Source of the DNA: CAIOYC01 sp964243985
Lineage (GTDB): Bacteria; Pseudomonadota; Alphaproteobacteria; Caulobacterales; Caulobacteraceae
Length of the DNA: 64,000 nt
Assembly (NCBI GenBank): GCA_964243985.1
Contig: CAXTHJ010000005.1
Coordinates: forward strand, 18,491 to 82,490
Direction of reading: 5' to 3'
Shown here piece by piece: positions 35,967-44,058 of the stretch (position 1 is its first letter; every line of letters begins with the position of its first letter). The position numbers and the translations under genes are program-made. The notes beneath the pieces were generated by a model. That model was not told the DNA's origin and did not search any database. It worked only from the letters and a program-made list of their open reading frames with translations.

Positions 35967-36170
35967 CTAGAGCGGCTTCAGGTTCACGGCGGCGGTCTTG
36001 CCCCGTTCCTTCTGCTCTTCGAACTCCACGCGTTGGCCTTCGTTCAAGGCGCGCAGCCCGGCTTTCTCCACCGCCGAGATGTGCACGAACACATCCGCGC
36101 CGCCGCTTTCGGGTTGGATGAAGCCATAACCTTTGGTGGTGTTGAACCACTTGACTGTACCGGTGGACAT
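35967..36170 (-). CDS. Cold-shock-type single-strand nucleic-acid-binding protein
   Basis: This 67-residue CspA-family protein is a five-stranded OB fold. It has both RNA-binding motifs, KWFNTTKGYGFI (RNP1-like) and DVFVHISAVE (RNP2-like), and the family's closing GKTAAVNLKPL. The ATG at 36170 is preceded by AGGAG. An upstream in-frame start at 36233 would add an atypical tail. About 225 nt of untranslated sequence separates it from the serine-hydrolase gene upstream, long enough to hold a cold-responsive 5' leader. No further structure was resolved by eye. Confidence 0.95.
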   Translation of the reverse strand: MSTGTVKWFNTTKGYGFIQPESGGADVFVHISAVEKAGLRALNEGQRVEFEEQKERGKTAAVNLKPL

Positions 36171-36395
36171 CGTCCGGGTCTCCTGACAGGCCGTTCCAGA
36201 AGCGGACCGTGCTGCGGTCCGCGGGGTAGACATCTCAATTTCTGGGATAACGGCTGTGTTCGAACCAAGGTCTTGCGACCTGTGCGCGAGACGTGTCGGC
36301 AGGCCAAAATTCGAGTTGCGTCCGATTTCTGCCGAAGACCCGAAAACGGGTCAACCCAAATTCCTGGTGATGTGGCGCGCTGAAATCTGAACCGT

Positions 36396-37517
36396 TCAGT
36401 CATCATCGTCTTTGGTCTGATCGCCAATCAGCCGGGCGGACATCATCTGCACCGCGCGCGCCCCGGGCTCGCCGCCGGCGTTGGTGACCACGGCGATGGC
36501 CAGCGGCCGGGCCGGCGCTATGTCCACCAGGGCGCGCCAGAGGGTGTTGGACCCCTCGTGCGCCAACACCGGCCCCTTGGCCCAGGCGCGCAGGAGTTCG
36601 ACCCGCCAGCCTAGGCCGTCCCCCTCCGGCAAGGCGTCCTGCGGCTTGCAGAGCTTCATCAGGCTGGCCTGCGAAAGGAAGCCGGCGCCGTTATCCAGGA
36701 ACAGCTGGATGAACTTCACATAGTCGGGCAGGGAGACATGAACCTGCCCCCCCGGCGCCATCACCACGGGATTGTCGGAAACGCCGGTGGCCGGGTCGAT
36801 GGGATCGAAGTCGCCGTTCCCCGCAATCTCGTGCCCCCAGGGCTCCTCGCCCTTCGGCGCGCCGAACCCCGCGCTGCTCATGCCGAGCGGCAGGAAGAGG
36901 TTGGCCGTGATAGCGTTCTCCCAGCTCATCTTGGTGATCCGCTCGATGGCGGCGCCGACGATCACATAGTCGGCGTTAGAATATTCGTAGTCCCCGGGCT
37001 TGCCGACAGGCGCGCGGCCGAGGATGCGCTGCATCATCTCGGTGCGTTGGATCGGGGCCGGCCGTTTGTCGTGGCTGGTGCGGATCAGCCAGCCCTCGTC
37101 GATCAAGCCCACATCGGAAACCCCAGCCCGATGGGACAGGAAGGCCTCGATGGTGGTGTCGGCCCAGGCGGGATCGGCCTTGAACTCGGGAAACAGCGTC
37201 CCGACGTTGGCGCCCCACACCGCCTGCCCCCGCTCCACCAACTTGGCATAGAGGACCGCCGTCATGGCCTCGGTGTTGGAGCCGATATGCCAGGCGTCGT
37301 CGGCGGTGACCGGATCGTTGCTGTCGGTTCGCCGCTTGCCCGCCACCTCCATGGCGACAACGCCCTTGGGACCGATCACCACATAGCCCAGCGCCGGCAC
37401 GCCGGCCGTATCGAGCACGCCTTGCACGGCTTGGGAGACGGTGGGCGTCACCGCCGTCTTGCCGATATGGGCGAAGGTCGAAACGCCGGCGAGGATCAGG
37501 CTTCTACGGTCGAGCAT
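36396..37517 (-). CDS. Beta-lactamase/serine-hydrolase family protein lacking the catalytic lysine
   Basis: This 373-residue protein has the penicillin-binding/class C beta-lactamase fold. An N-terminal segment (DRRSLILAG) looks like a short Tat/Sec signal. The SxxK motif is altered: residues 80-83 read Ser-Asn-Thr-Glu (HIGSNTEAM), with GAG at 37271-37269 where relatives have a Lys codon. The Tyr-x-Asn motif (YEYSNADY) and the third motif HEGSN near the C-terminus are intact. Loss of the lysine general base usually abolishes acylation, so hydrolysis is unlikely. The frame is open and codon use normal. It is divergent from the phosphonate-locus phosphatidyltransferase. Confidence 0.85.
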   Translation of the reverse strand: MLDRRSLILAGVSTFAHIGKTAVTPTVSQAVQGVLDTAGVPALGYVVIGPKGVVAMEVAGKRRTDSNDPVTADDAWHIGSNTEAMTAVLYAKLVERGQAVWGANVGTLFPEFKADPAWADTTIEAFLSHRAGVSDVGLIDEGWLIRTSHDKRPAPIQRTEMMQRILGRAPVGKPGDYEYSNADYVIVGAAIERITKMSWENAITANLFLPLGMSSAGFGAPKGEEPWGHEIAGNGDFDPIDPATGVSDNPVVMAPGGQVHVSLPDYVKFIQLFLDNGAGFLSQASLMKLCKPQDALPEGDGLGWRVELLRAWAKGPVLAHEGSNTLWRALVDIAPARPLAIAVVTNAGGEPGARAVQMMSARLIGDQTKDDDD

Positions 37518-37693
37518 CCCGCCTTATCGTCACGAAACCCTGTCCGAACTTGGGCGAAGGCGGCCGAGCGGAGCCCTATGAATCGCGATCCGCCGCACCA
37601 AGCGTAGCTGGTGACAATCGCCTTTTCGAGCGGCGGCTTCTTTCGGGTCCACGAGCACCTATATCGAAGCGGATCGGCGCTGTGGGAGCCTCT

Positions 37694-38317
37694 ATGAACG
37701 ACACTTGGACGCACGCCGCCGCGCGTTTTCTCGTCCGGCCTCTGGTGGGAACCGGCGTCAGGCCGAACCACATCACCACCCTGCGGCTGATCACCGGCCT
37801 GATCGCCTGCGGGCTTCTGGCGCTCGGCACGCGGAGCGGCGACGTCTGGGGTGGGGTGCTGTGGGTGGTCTCGGCCTTCCTGGATCGGGCCGACGGAGAG
37901 CTGGCGCGCATCGGCGATATGCAGAGCCCCGGCGGCCATCGCTACGACTACTATACAGACGTCCTCATTAACTCACTATTTTTCCTCGGGATCGGCTTTG
38001 GGCAGCAGCATTCGTGGCTGGGCGCCTTGGCCATACCGCTGGGGATCGTCACCTTCGTCGCCATGATCCTCTGTTGCTGGTTGGCGGAGGTTTATGAGCA
38101 GATCAGCGGGCCGGGGGTGCGCACCTTCAACGGCGGTTTCGGTTTTCACCTGGACGATGCGCTCTATCTCTTGGGACCATTCGCGTGGCTTGGGTGGCTG
38201 GCGCCGATCCTGGGCTTGGCGAGCATCGGGACCAGCATCATGGCGCTGGTGATCGCGGTGCGCCTGCTCTTGCTGAAGCGACGGGTGCGCGCGGCGGCCG
38301 GCGTCGGCGCGGGTTAG
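37694..38317 (+). CDS. CDP-alcohol phosphatidyltransferase (predicted phosphonolipid transferase)
   Basis: This 207-residue integral-membrane enzyme of the CDP-alcohol phosphatidyltransferase family joins a CMP-activated group to a lipid alcohol, or the reverse. The diagnostic motif is complete: Asp64, Asp67-Gly68, Ala71-Arg72, Gly81, Asp85 and Asp89 in the order DxxDGxxARx8GxxxDxxxD. About five or six hydrophobic helices surround it. The ATG has GGGAG 6 nt upstream. The gene ends 4 nt inside the convergent AEP transaminase. Its location at the edge of a CMP-AEP-type locus suggests it transfers the aminoethylphosphonate head group to diacylglycerol, ceramide or a similar acceptor. That is inference, because the acceptor is not visible in sequence. 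Confidence 0.85.
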   Translation: MNDTWTHAAARFLVRPLVGTGVRPNHITTLRLITGLIACGLLALGTRSGDVWGGVLWVVSAFLDRADGELARIGDMQSPGGHRYDYYTDVLINSLFFLGIGFGQQHSWLGALAIPLGIVTFVAMILCCWLAEVYEQISGPGVRTFNGGFGFHLDDALYLLGPFAWLGWLAPILGLASIGTSIMALVIAVRLLLLKRRVRAAAGVGAG

Positions 38318-39423
38318 GCGATCTTAGCCAGAACCGTCTTCGTCTCGACTTCGACGATCTCAGCAATGGCGTCCAGGAGCCGCGTGAAATCTGACGGCGT
38401 CACCGCGCCGATGCAGCCGATGCGGAAACTCGGGTCCTTTGTGAGCTTGCCAGGGTAGATGATGAAGCCCTTCGCCGCCAGCGCCTGATAGAAATCCTCG
38501 AACACAAAACGGGCGTTCGGGGGGCGGAAGGTGGCGATGATCGGCGCCTGGACCTTGGGGTCGAGATAAAGCTCGAAGCCGAGCCGGCGCATCCCCGCAT
38601 ACAGCGTGTCGAAATTGGACTGATAGCGTTTCTGACGCGCGGGCGGACCCCCTTCGGCCTCAAGCTGCCGCAGGGCCTCCACCAGGGCGGCGACCACCTG
38701 CACCGGCGGCGTGAAGCGCCACTGGCCGTTGCTCTCGAACCCGCGCCATTGGGCGTGCAGGTCGAGGCTCATGGAAGGGCTGACGTTCGCCGACGCCTCC
38801 AGCACCGCCTTCTCGATGATGGCGAAGCCCAGCCCCGGCACGCCTTCCAACCCCTTGTTGCTGGAGGCCAGCACCGCCGTGATCGGCGTGGTCGCGAGAT
38901 TGAGCGGCAGGGCGCCGAAGCTGCTCATGGCGTCGAGGATGAACAGCCGCCCGGCGTCGCGGATGATCTTCGCCACTTCGATGAGCGGATTGAGCAGCCC
39001 AGTGGTGGTCTCGCAATGGACCATGGCGACGTGGGTGATCGCCCCGTCCGCTCCCAGCGCCTTGGCTACCTGCGCCGGATCGACCGGCTGGTGTTCCGGC
39101 CAGACCAGGGTCTCGATAGCCCGGCCGTAGCGCCGGGCGATGGCGGCGATGCGCTGGCCATAGGCGCCGTTGATCAGCACTAACAGCTTGGCATCCGGCC
39201 CGACCAGTGTGGCGATGGCCGCCTCCACCACGAAGGTGCCGGAGCCCTGCAGCGGCACGGCGACGTGGGCGTCTCCGCCGTTGGCGACCGCCAGCAGCCG
39301 CGCGCGCAGCTCCGCCGTCAGGGCGATGAAGTCCGGCTCGCGGGAGCCCCAGTCGGCCAGCATGGCGCGGCGGGTCTGCTCTGAGGTGGTGAGCGGGCCG
39401 GGGGTGAGGAGGACGCGCCTCAT
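38314..39423 (-). CDS. phnW: 2-Aminoethylphosphonate-pyruvate transaminase family enzyme
   Basis: This is a PLP-dependent class V aminotransferase of 369 residues that interconverts AEP plus pyruvate with phosphonoacetaldehyde plus alanine. It begins RRVLLTPGPLTTS and has the conserved DWGSREPDF. Asp164 (ILDAMSSFGA) faces the PLP ring and Lys190 (ASSNKGLEG) forms the Schiff base. The ATG at 39423 overlaps the decarboxylase stop (ATGA), so the earlier in-frame codon is not needed. In degradation loci this enzyme accompanies PhnX, but here it follows PEP mutase and Ppd and so runs in the biosynthetic direction. Confidence 0.94.
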   Translation of the reverse strand: MRRVLLTPGPLTTSEQTRRAMLADWGSREPDFIALTAELRARLLAVANGGDAHVAVPLQGSGTFVVEAAIATLVGPDAKLLVLINGAYGQRIAAIARRYGRAIETLVWPEHQPVDPAQVAKALGADGAITHVAMVHCETTTGLLNPLIEVAKIIRDAGRLFILDAMSSFGALPLNLATTPITAVLASSNKGLEGVPGLGFAIIEKAVLEASANVSPSMSLDLHAQWRGFESNGQWRFTPPVQVVAALVEALRQLEAEGGPPARQKRYQSNFDTLYAGMRRLGFELYLDPKVQAPIIATFRPPNARFVFEDFYQALAAKGFIIYPGKLTKDPSFRIGCIGAVTPSDFTRLLDAIAEIVEVETKTVLAKIA

Positions 39424-40580
39424 GCGGCCGCCTCGCTTCTGAGGGGCCGGGCCAGGAAGGCCTTGAAGCGGCGCGCCACCTCGAACGGTTTCACCGTCGG
39501 GCGACCGAGCTTTTCCATGGAGCCCGGCGCGATCTTCAGGTGGATTAGGCTCGGCCCATCGGTCGCCTCGGCCTTGCGGTAGGCCTGCTCGAAACCGGCG
39601 AGGGTCTTGCACGAGGCGGCGTAGCTATAGCCGCAGGCCAACGCGATGTCGGCGAAATTCACCGAGGCGGACACGGTCGCCTGTCCGCCGGTGGAGTCGT
39701 GCACGCCGTTGTCGAGCAGAACGTGGATCAGGCGTTTTGGGGCATAGGCGCCGATGGTAGCCAGGGCGCCGAGCTTCATCAGCGCCGCGCCGTCTCCGTC
39801 CAGCACCACCACCGGACGCGGGCTGTTGAGCGCAACGCCGAGCGCCATGCCGGACGCGCCGCCCATGGAGCCGACTTGGTAAAGGTGCTGGTCCCGGTCC
39901 TCGAGGGTGAAGAGTTCGCGCCCGCACTTGCCCGTGGTGGCGATCACGCCGGCTTCGGGATCGACCAGCGAGAGGAGCCGCTCCAGCGCCTGCGCGCGGA
40001 TCGGCTGCTCGCCGCCCTCCTCGAACGCATCGCGGACGCCAGGTTTGCGCGGTGGCAAGGGGGTCTGGTTCAGCGTAGAGTCCGCCACATCACCCTTGCG
40101 CATCACCCAGGCGAAAGGAAGGTCAGAGGCGCGCATGGCGTCGATCGCTTCGGCGAACGCCGGGCCGATCTTGTCCGACGTATCCGGGAAGGCGGCGTTC
40201 TGCACCTCCATCAGCGTCAGCAGCTCTTGCGTGATCCGGCCCATAACCTCGTGCTGCGGCTCGTCCTTCAGTCCCGGCTCGCCCCGCCATGTGGTGATGA
40301 AGAGGGTCGGGATGCGGAATGGCGCGTTCAGGGAGGTCAGCGGGTTGACGGCGTTGCCGAGTCCGGAGTTCTGGCACATCACCACCGTCCGCCGCCCCGC
40401 CAGCCAGGCGCCGGAGGCGATCGCCACCGCCTCGCCCTCGCTGGCCGCGCCCACATAGGTCAGCGAGCGGTCGGACAGCACGCCATTGATCAGCGGCGTC
40501 AGAAAACTGCACGGCACGCCGGTGAAGAAGTCGAACCCTTGCCGCTTGGCTTCGGTGATGAACTGGGACGCTTCGATCAT
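39420..40580 (-). CDS. ppd: Phosphonopyruvate decarboxylase
   Basis: This thiamine-diphosphate-dependent enzyme of 386 residues converts phosphonopyruvate to phosphonoacetaldehyde, pulling the unfavourable PEP mutase step forward. The N-terminal domain has FFTGVPCSFLTPLING and CQNSGLGNAVNPLTSL. The C-terminal TPP-binding motif is GDGAALMKLGALATIG with the Asn of LLDNGVHDSTGGQ about 25 residues on. Domain arrangement and length match bacterial Ppd. It lies 159 nt downstream of the PEP mutase gene, the gap being occupied by a long inverted repeat, and overlaps phnW by 4 nt. Confidence 0.95.
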   Translation of the reverse strand: MIEASQFITEAKRQGFDFFTGVPCSFLTPLINGVLSDRSLTYVGAASEGEAVAIASGAWLAGRRTVVMCQNSGLGNAVNPLTSLNAPFRIPTLFITTWRGEPGLKDEPQHEVMGRITQELLTLMEVQNAAFPDTSDKIGPAFAEAIDAMRASDLPFAWVMRKGDVADSTLNQTPLPPRKPGVRDAFEEGGEQPIRAQALERLLSLVDPEAGVIATTGKCGRELFTLEDRDQHLYQVGSMGGASGMALGVALNSPRPVVVLDGDGAALMKLGALATIGAYAPKRLIHVLLDNGVHDSTGGQATVSASVNFADIALACGYSYAASCKTLAGFEQAYRKAEATDGPSLIHLKIAPGSMEKLGRPTVKPFEVARRFKAFLARPLRSEAAA

Positions 40581-40623
40581 TTGGGGATTAGGCCTGCGTG
40601 GCGTTGATAATCCAGCTCTTTAT

Positions 40624-40711
40624 CCGCTCATTCCCGCGAAGGCGGGAACACAGCCGGTTCGTCAACCGGCTTAAAAGCGCGACTGGGTCCCCGCCTTCGC
40701 GGGATGAGCGG
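40624..40711. repeat. Large imperfect inverted repeat between pepM and ppd (dispersed intergenic type)
   Basis: The left arm at 40624-40646 and the right arm at 40689-40711 are inverted copies of CCGCTCATTCCCGCGAAGG plus GCGGG, with one base difference. Between them a separate hairpin at 40653-40670 pairs GCCGGTT with AACCGGC. The CCCGCGAAGGCGGG core is the kind of palindrome scattered between genes in many alphaproteobacteria. Sitting inside an operon (pepM to ppd, both leftward), it could stabilise or attenuate the mRNA. Confidence 0.8.
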
Positions 40712-40739
40712 AAATCAAATGCATTTTGGGGTCGTAACG

Positions 40740-42437
40740 TCAGGTGAAGTTCCGAGCCTCGGCCAGATCGGTCAGAGTGTTCACGTTCATCCAGTGGCCG
40801 GTGAAATACTTGATTCGCACCGGGTGCCTTGCAGCGAGACGGGTGAAGAGGAGCGGCATGTCCGCCGTCTCCAAAAGGCCCTCCGCCTCCAGGGCTTCGA
40901 TCTCGGCGCGCAGCTGCTCGGCGCCCAGGGCGCTGAAGCGGGCGAGGCCCATCCACTCGCCATCGACACCTTCGTCGCTCCCGCCATGGCGCATAGTCAC
41001 CAGCCGCGCCGGCAGATCGTCCAGATAATCTCCGGAATAGGCGTGATCAGCTGAGATCAGATCCCGGTGGGCGGGCGCCTTGGCCTTATGAAAATTCAGC
41101 GCGTCCACAGCCAGCACGATGTCCGCCTTGGAGGTCATCAGGCTGTCTAGGATATAGCGGCGGAACAGGACGTCGCCGTAGGCCACCACAGTCTCGCCCT
41201 CGATCTGGTCCCGCGCCACGGCCAGGGAGAAGACTTCGCCGGTGTGGTCGTAGCGGTCGTTGTCGACGGTGCGGACACCCTTGAGGGAAACCGCGTCCTT
41301 GCGATACCCGCGCACCACCGTCACGTCCCGCGCGCCGCCCTCCGACAGGGTGGAGACCAGCCGCTGCAGCAGGCTCGATCCGCGAATGTCCACCATGCAC
41401 TTGGGCTGGTCGCGGGTGATTTCGCCGAGATCGCCCTTGGAGGCGCCGAGCACGATAGCCTTGGCGGCGGGCTTTTCCGGCAGGTAGCGGCGCTCGGCCG
41501 CCTCCAGCTCGGCGTTGCCGACGAGCTTGAAGATATCCTTGACGCTGGCGACGCGGCCCTCCTCCTCGATCAGCGACTGGTCACCGTGGATCTGCAGCGC
41601 CGTGGCGCGCATGGCGGTCATGGACGAGCGCAGCAGGTGGTTGGCCCAGATGATGGTGGAGACGCCGGCCTGGCGAAACAGGTCCGTCGGCGTGGCGTAA
41701 TACATGGTGGGCACGATCACGATGGGCGCGCGGGCGCCCCACCGCTCCATGAAGCCGAAGATCTCGTCGGCCGAGGCCTTTTTGGAATGGACCAGGATCG
41801 CGTCGGCGCCGGCGGCGTGATAGGCCTCGGCCCGGCGCAGCGCCTCGTCCATGCGCCGGCCGGAGATCAGGGCTTCGGTGCGGGCGATCAGGGTGAAATC
41901 GTCGTCGGTCTGGCTGTCCTTGCCGGCCTTGATGCGGCCGCAGAACTCGTCGACGTCGGCCAGGGGTTGTTCTTCACCGATGAAGGAGTTGGTCTTGGGG
42001 AAGAGCTTGTCCTCGATGCAAACGCCTGCGACGCCCCGCTCGCACAGCTTGCGCACAAATCGACGCACATTGTTGAAGTTGCCGTGCCCAGTATCGCCGT
42101 CCACCAGGATCGGCAGGGCGGTGGCGTCAGCCATGTATTCCAAGACCTCCATCACCTGGGTCCAGGAGGCTTCGTTGCTATCGCGCAGACCCAGGCTGGC
42201 GGAGATGGTCAATCCAGAGGCCCACACGCCCTGGAACCCCGCCTCCTCCACGATCTTGGCGGAAAGGCCGTTGTGCGCCTCCATCAGAAAAGACAGATCG
42301 GCAGAGGCGATTTGATGGCGAAGCGCGGCGAAGCGGCTGGCTTTTTTGGGCTCTTTCGCGCCGTCGAAAAACGACCGCGAAGCAGGAATGATTTGATTCA
42401 ACGCTCGTTTCCCCACCGACTTCATCTTTAGACGCAT
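40740..42437 (-). CDS. pepM: PEP mutase fused to a nucleotidyltransferase domain
   Basis: This 565-residue two-domain protein forms the C-P bond. Residues 45-315 are PEP mutase of the isocitrate-lyase superfamily: FLMEAHNGLSAKIVEEAGF, DGDTGHGNFNN and the diagnostic EDKxxxxxNS at 142-151 (EDKLFPKTNS). Residues 325-565 are an NTP-transferase domain with AIVLGASKGDLGEITRDQPK, VAYGDVLF and a closing HWMNVNTLTDLAEA. Its glycine loop lacks the usual Gly-x-Arg. Such fusions activate the phosphonate product as the CMP form. The start is the ATG at 42437, though a Met five codons later is possible. Its promoter must lie in the about 50-bp AT-rich divergent gap. Confidence 0.95.
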   Translation of the reverse strand: MRLKMKSVGKRALNQIIPASRSFFDGAKEPKKASRFAALRHQIASADLSFLMEAHNGLSAKIVEEAGFQGVWASGLTISASLGLRDSNEASWTQVMEVLEYMADATALPILVDGDTGHGNFNNVRRFVRKLCERGVAGVCIEDKLFPKTNSFIGEEQPLADVDEFCGRIKAGKDSQTDDDFTLIARTEALISGRRMDEALRRAEAYHAAGADAILVHSKKASADEIFGFMERWGARAPIVIVPTMYYATPTDLFRQAGVSTIIWANHLLRSSMTAMRATALQIHGDQSLIEEEGRVASVKDIFKLVGNAELEAAERRYLPEKPAAKAIVLGASKGDLGEITRDQPKCMVDIRGSSLLQRLVSTLSEGGARDVTVVRGYRKDAVSLKGVRTVDNDRYDHTGEVFSLAVARDQIEGETVVAYGDVLFRRYILDSLMTSKADIVLAVDALNFHKAKAPAHRDLISADHAYSGDYLDDLPARLVTMRHGGSDEGVDGEWMGLARFSALGAEQLRAEIEALEAEGLLETADMPLLFTRLAARHPVRIKYFTGHWMNVNTLTDLAEARNFT

Positions 42438-42487
42438 AGATAATAACTGTATGCCCTTTTGTGAAGGTTTTGAAACAGGCGTTCCGG

Positions 42488-43264
42488 ATGCAGACTATAG
42501 AAAGCCGTAATTGCACGGCGGTGCTTTTGGCCGCGGGTGTGGGACGCCGGCTCGGCGACCAGCGGGACGGGCCCAAGGTGCTGCTGCAATTCGCCGGCCG
42601 GTCCCTGCTGCAACGGCATATGCAAGCGCTCTACGCCAACAGCGTTCGAGCGCTGGCGATCACCGTGGGCCATGAGCCGGAGCGTATTCGGGCGGCGGCG
42701 GCGGACATCGTGGCGAAGGGAGACTTTAGCGGTTTCGAGGTGCGCTTCATTGAGAATCCGGCGTATCGGGACGGGAGCCTCGTCTCCTTACACACCCAGG
42801 GCGATACGCTGCGCGGCGGCGGCGACATCCTTCTGATGGACGGCGATGTGCTTTACGACGCGCGGATGATCGAGCGGCTTCTCGGCGGCGAGGGCGGCGG
42901 CGTCCTTCTGGTGGATCGGGAGATCGAGCCTGGGGACGAGCCGGTGAAGATCTGTTTCGACGAGGCGGGCGCTATCGTCGATTTTCGCAAGGTTCCGGTC
43001 AACCGGCACGTGCGGTTCGGAGAATCGGTCGGTTTTTTCAAGTTTTCCAGCGATGTGGCCGCCGCCCTGGCGGACCGCTGTGCCTGGTATGTGGATCAGG
43101 GCCTCGTGAAGACCGAATACGAGGAGGCGATCCGCGACCTGATCCTCGCCGAGCCCCGGACGTTTGTCGCAGAAGATGTGAGCGATCTGCCCTGGACAGA
43201 AATCGACTTTCCGGAGGATGTGGTAAAAGCCCGCGATATCGTGCTGCCGCAACTGAGAGCTTGA
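42488..43264 (+). CDS. Stand-alone nucleotidyltransferase (probable phosphonate/phosphocholine-type cytidylyltransferase)
   Basis: This 258-residue enzyme of the sugar/choline-phosphate nucleotidyltransferase fold has the intact NTP loop at residues 14-30 (LLAAGVGRRLGDQRDGPK), LLMDGDVLYD for the metal-binding Asp, and an acidic end (LPWTEIDFPEDVVKA) shared with LicC/PntC-type cytidylyltransferases. CTP plus AEP to CMP-AEP is the likely reaction. This domain has the canonical loop the PepM fusion lacks, so it may be the active activation enzyme. An ATG at 42488 is chosen; a GTG at 42461 would leave 23 nt to pepM. It ends 2 nt before the oxygenase gene. Confidence 0.85.
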   Translation: MQTIESRNCTAVLLAAGVGRRLGDQRDGPKVLLQFAGRSLLQRHMQALYANSVRALAITVGHEPERIRAAAADIVAKGDFSGFEVRFIENPAYRDGSLVSLHTQGDTLRGGGDILLMDGDVLYDARMIERLLGGEGGGVLLVDREIEPGDEPVKICFDEAGAIVDFRKVPVNRHVRFGESVGFFKFSSDVAAALADRCAWYVDQGLVKTEYEEAIRDLILAEPRTFVAEDVSDLPWTEIDFPEDVVKARDIVLPQLRA

Positions 43265-43266
43265 GC

Positions 43267-44058
43267 ATGTCGCTCGTCCAAGACCGCATAGAAGTCCGCG
43301 CATCGGAGATCACCGAGGCGCAGATCGAAGCGTTCGCCCGCACCGGCTGGGTAGCGGCGCGGGGGTTCTTCTCGCCGGAGGAGACGGCGGCCATCGGCGC
43401 CTGGACCGACGAGCTTCTGGCTATGCCGGAGGTGCCCGGCGAGCACATGGTCTATTACGAGCAGAGCCTGAAGGACCCGGACGCCAAGGTTGTGCAGCGG
43501 ATCGAGAACTTCTGCCCTTATCACCCAGCCTTCGACCGGCTGGTGCGGGGCGGGCGGCTGCAACGGGCGGCCGCGCAGTTGATGGACGGCGCCGCGATCC
43601 TGTTCAAGGAGAAGGTCAACTTCAAGATGCCCGGCGGCGCGGGGTTTGAGCCGCACCAGGACCAGCAGGCGGGCTGGAGCACCTTCACTCCCATGTTCGT
43701 CACGGCGCTCGTCAGCATCGACCGCGCGACGGTGGAAAACGGCTGCCTGGAGATGACCGACGCCCCCCGCTTCGCCGGCCTGATCGGCCAGGAGTGGACG
43801 CCGCTGACGGACGAGGAGATGCAGAGCTTTTCTCTCATCTCCGTGCCCACCGAACCCGGCGACGTCTTGTTTTTCGACAGCTATGCGCCCCACGCCTCCA
43901 AGCCCAACCTGACGGACAAGGCGCGGCGCATCCTCTACCTCACCTACAACCTCGCCGCCGACGGCGACCACCGCGCCCGCTACTACGCCGAAAAACGCGC
44001 CAACTTCCCGCCCGATATCGAGCGGGCGGTGGGGACGGAGTATAAGTTCCGGGTCTGA
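43267..44058 (+). CDS. PhyH-family Fe(II)/2-oxoglutarate oxygenase (PhnY-like)
   Basis: This 263-residue double-stranded beta-helix oxygenase has the facial triad His130-x-Asp132 (EPHQDQQAG) and His209 (SYAPHASKP), with Arg221 (ARRILYLTYN) to hold 2-oxoglutarate. The family includes PhnY, which hydroxylates carbon 1 of 2-aminoethylphosphonate. It starts 2 nt after the nucleotidyltransferase and is the last gene of that rightward pair. A role in making 1-hydroxy-AEP, or in hydroxylating the finished lipid head group, fits the locus. No degradation gene such as PhnZ is present, so a biosynthetic modification is favoured. Confidence 0.85.
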   Translation: MSLVQDRIEVRASEITEAQIEAFARTGWVAARGFFSPEETAAIGAWTDELLAMPEVPGEHMVYYEQSLKDPDAKVVQRIENFCPYHPAFDRLVRGGRLQRAAAQLMDGAAILFKEKVNFKMPGGAGFEPHQDQQAGWSTFTPMFVTALVSIDRATVENGCLEMTDAPRFAGLIGQEWTPLTDEEMQSFSLISVPTEPGDVLFFDSYAPHASKPNLTDKARRILYLTYNLAADGDHRARYYAEKRANFPPDIERAVGTEYKFRV

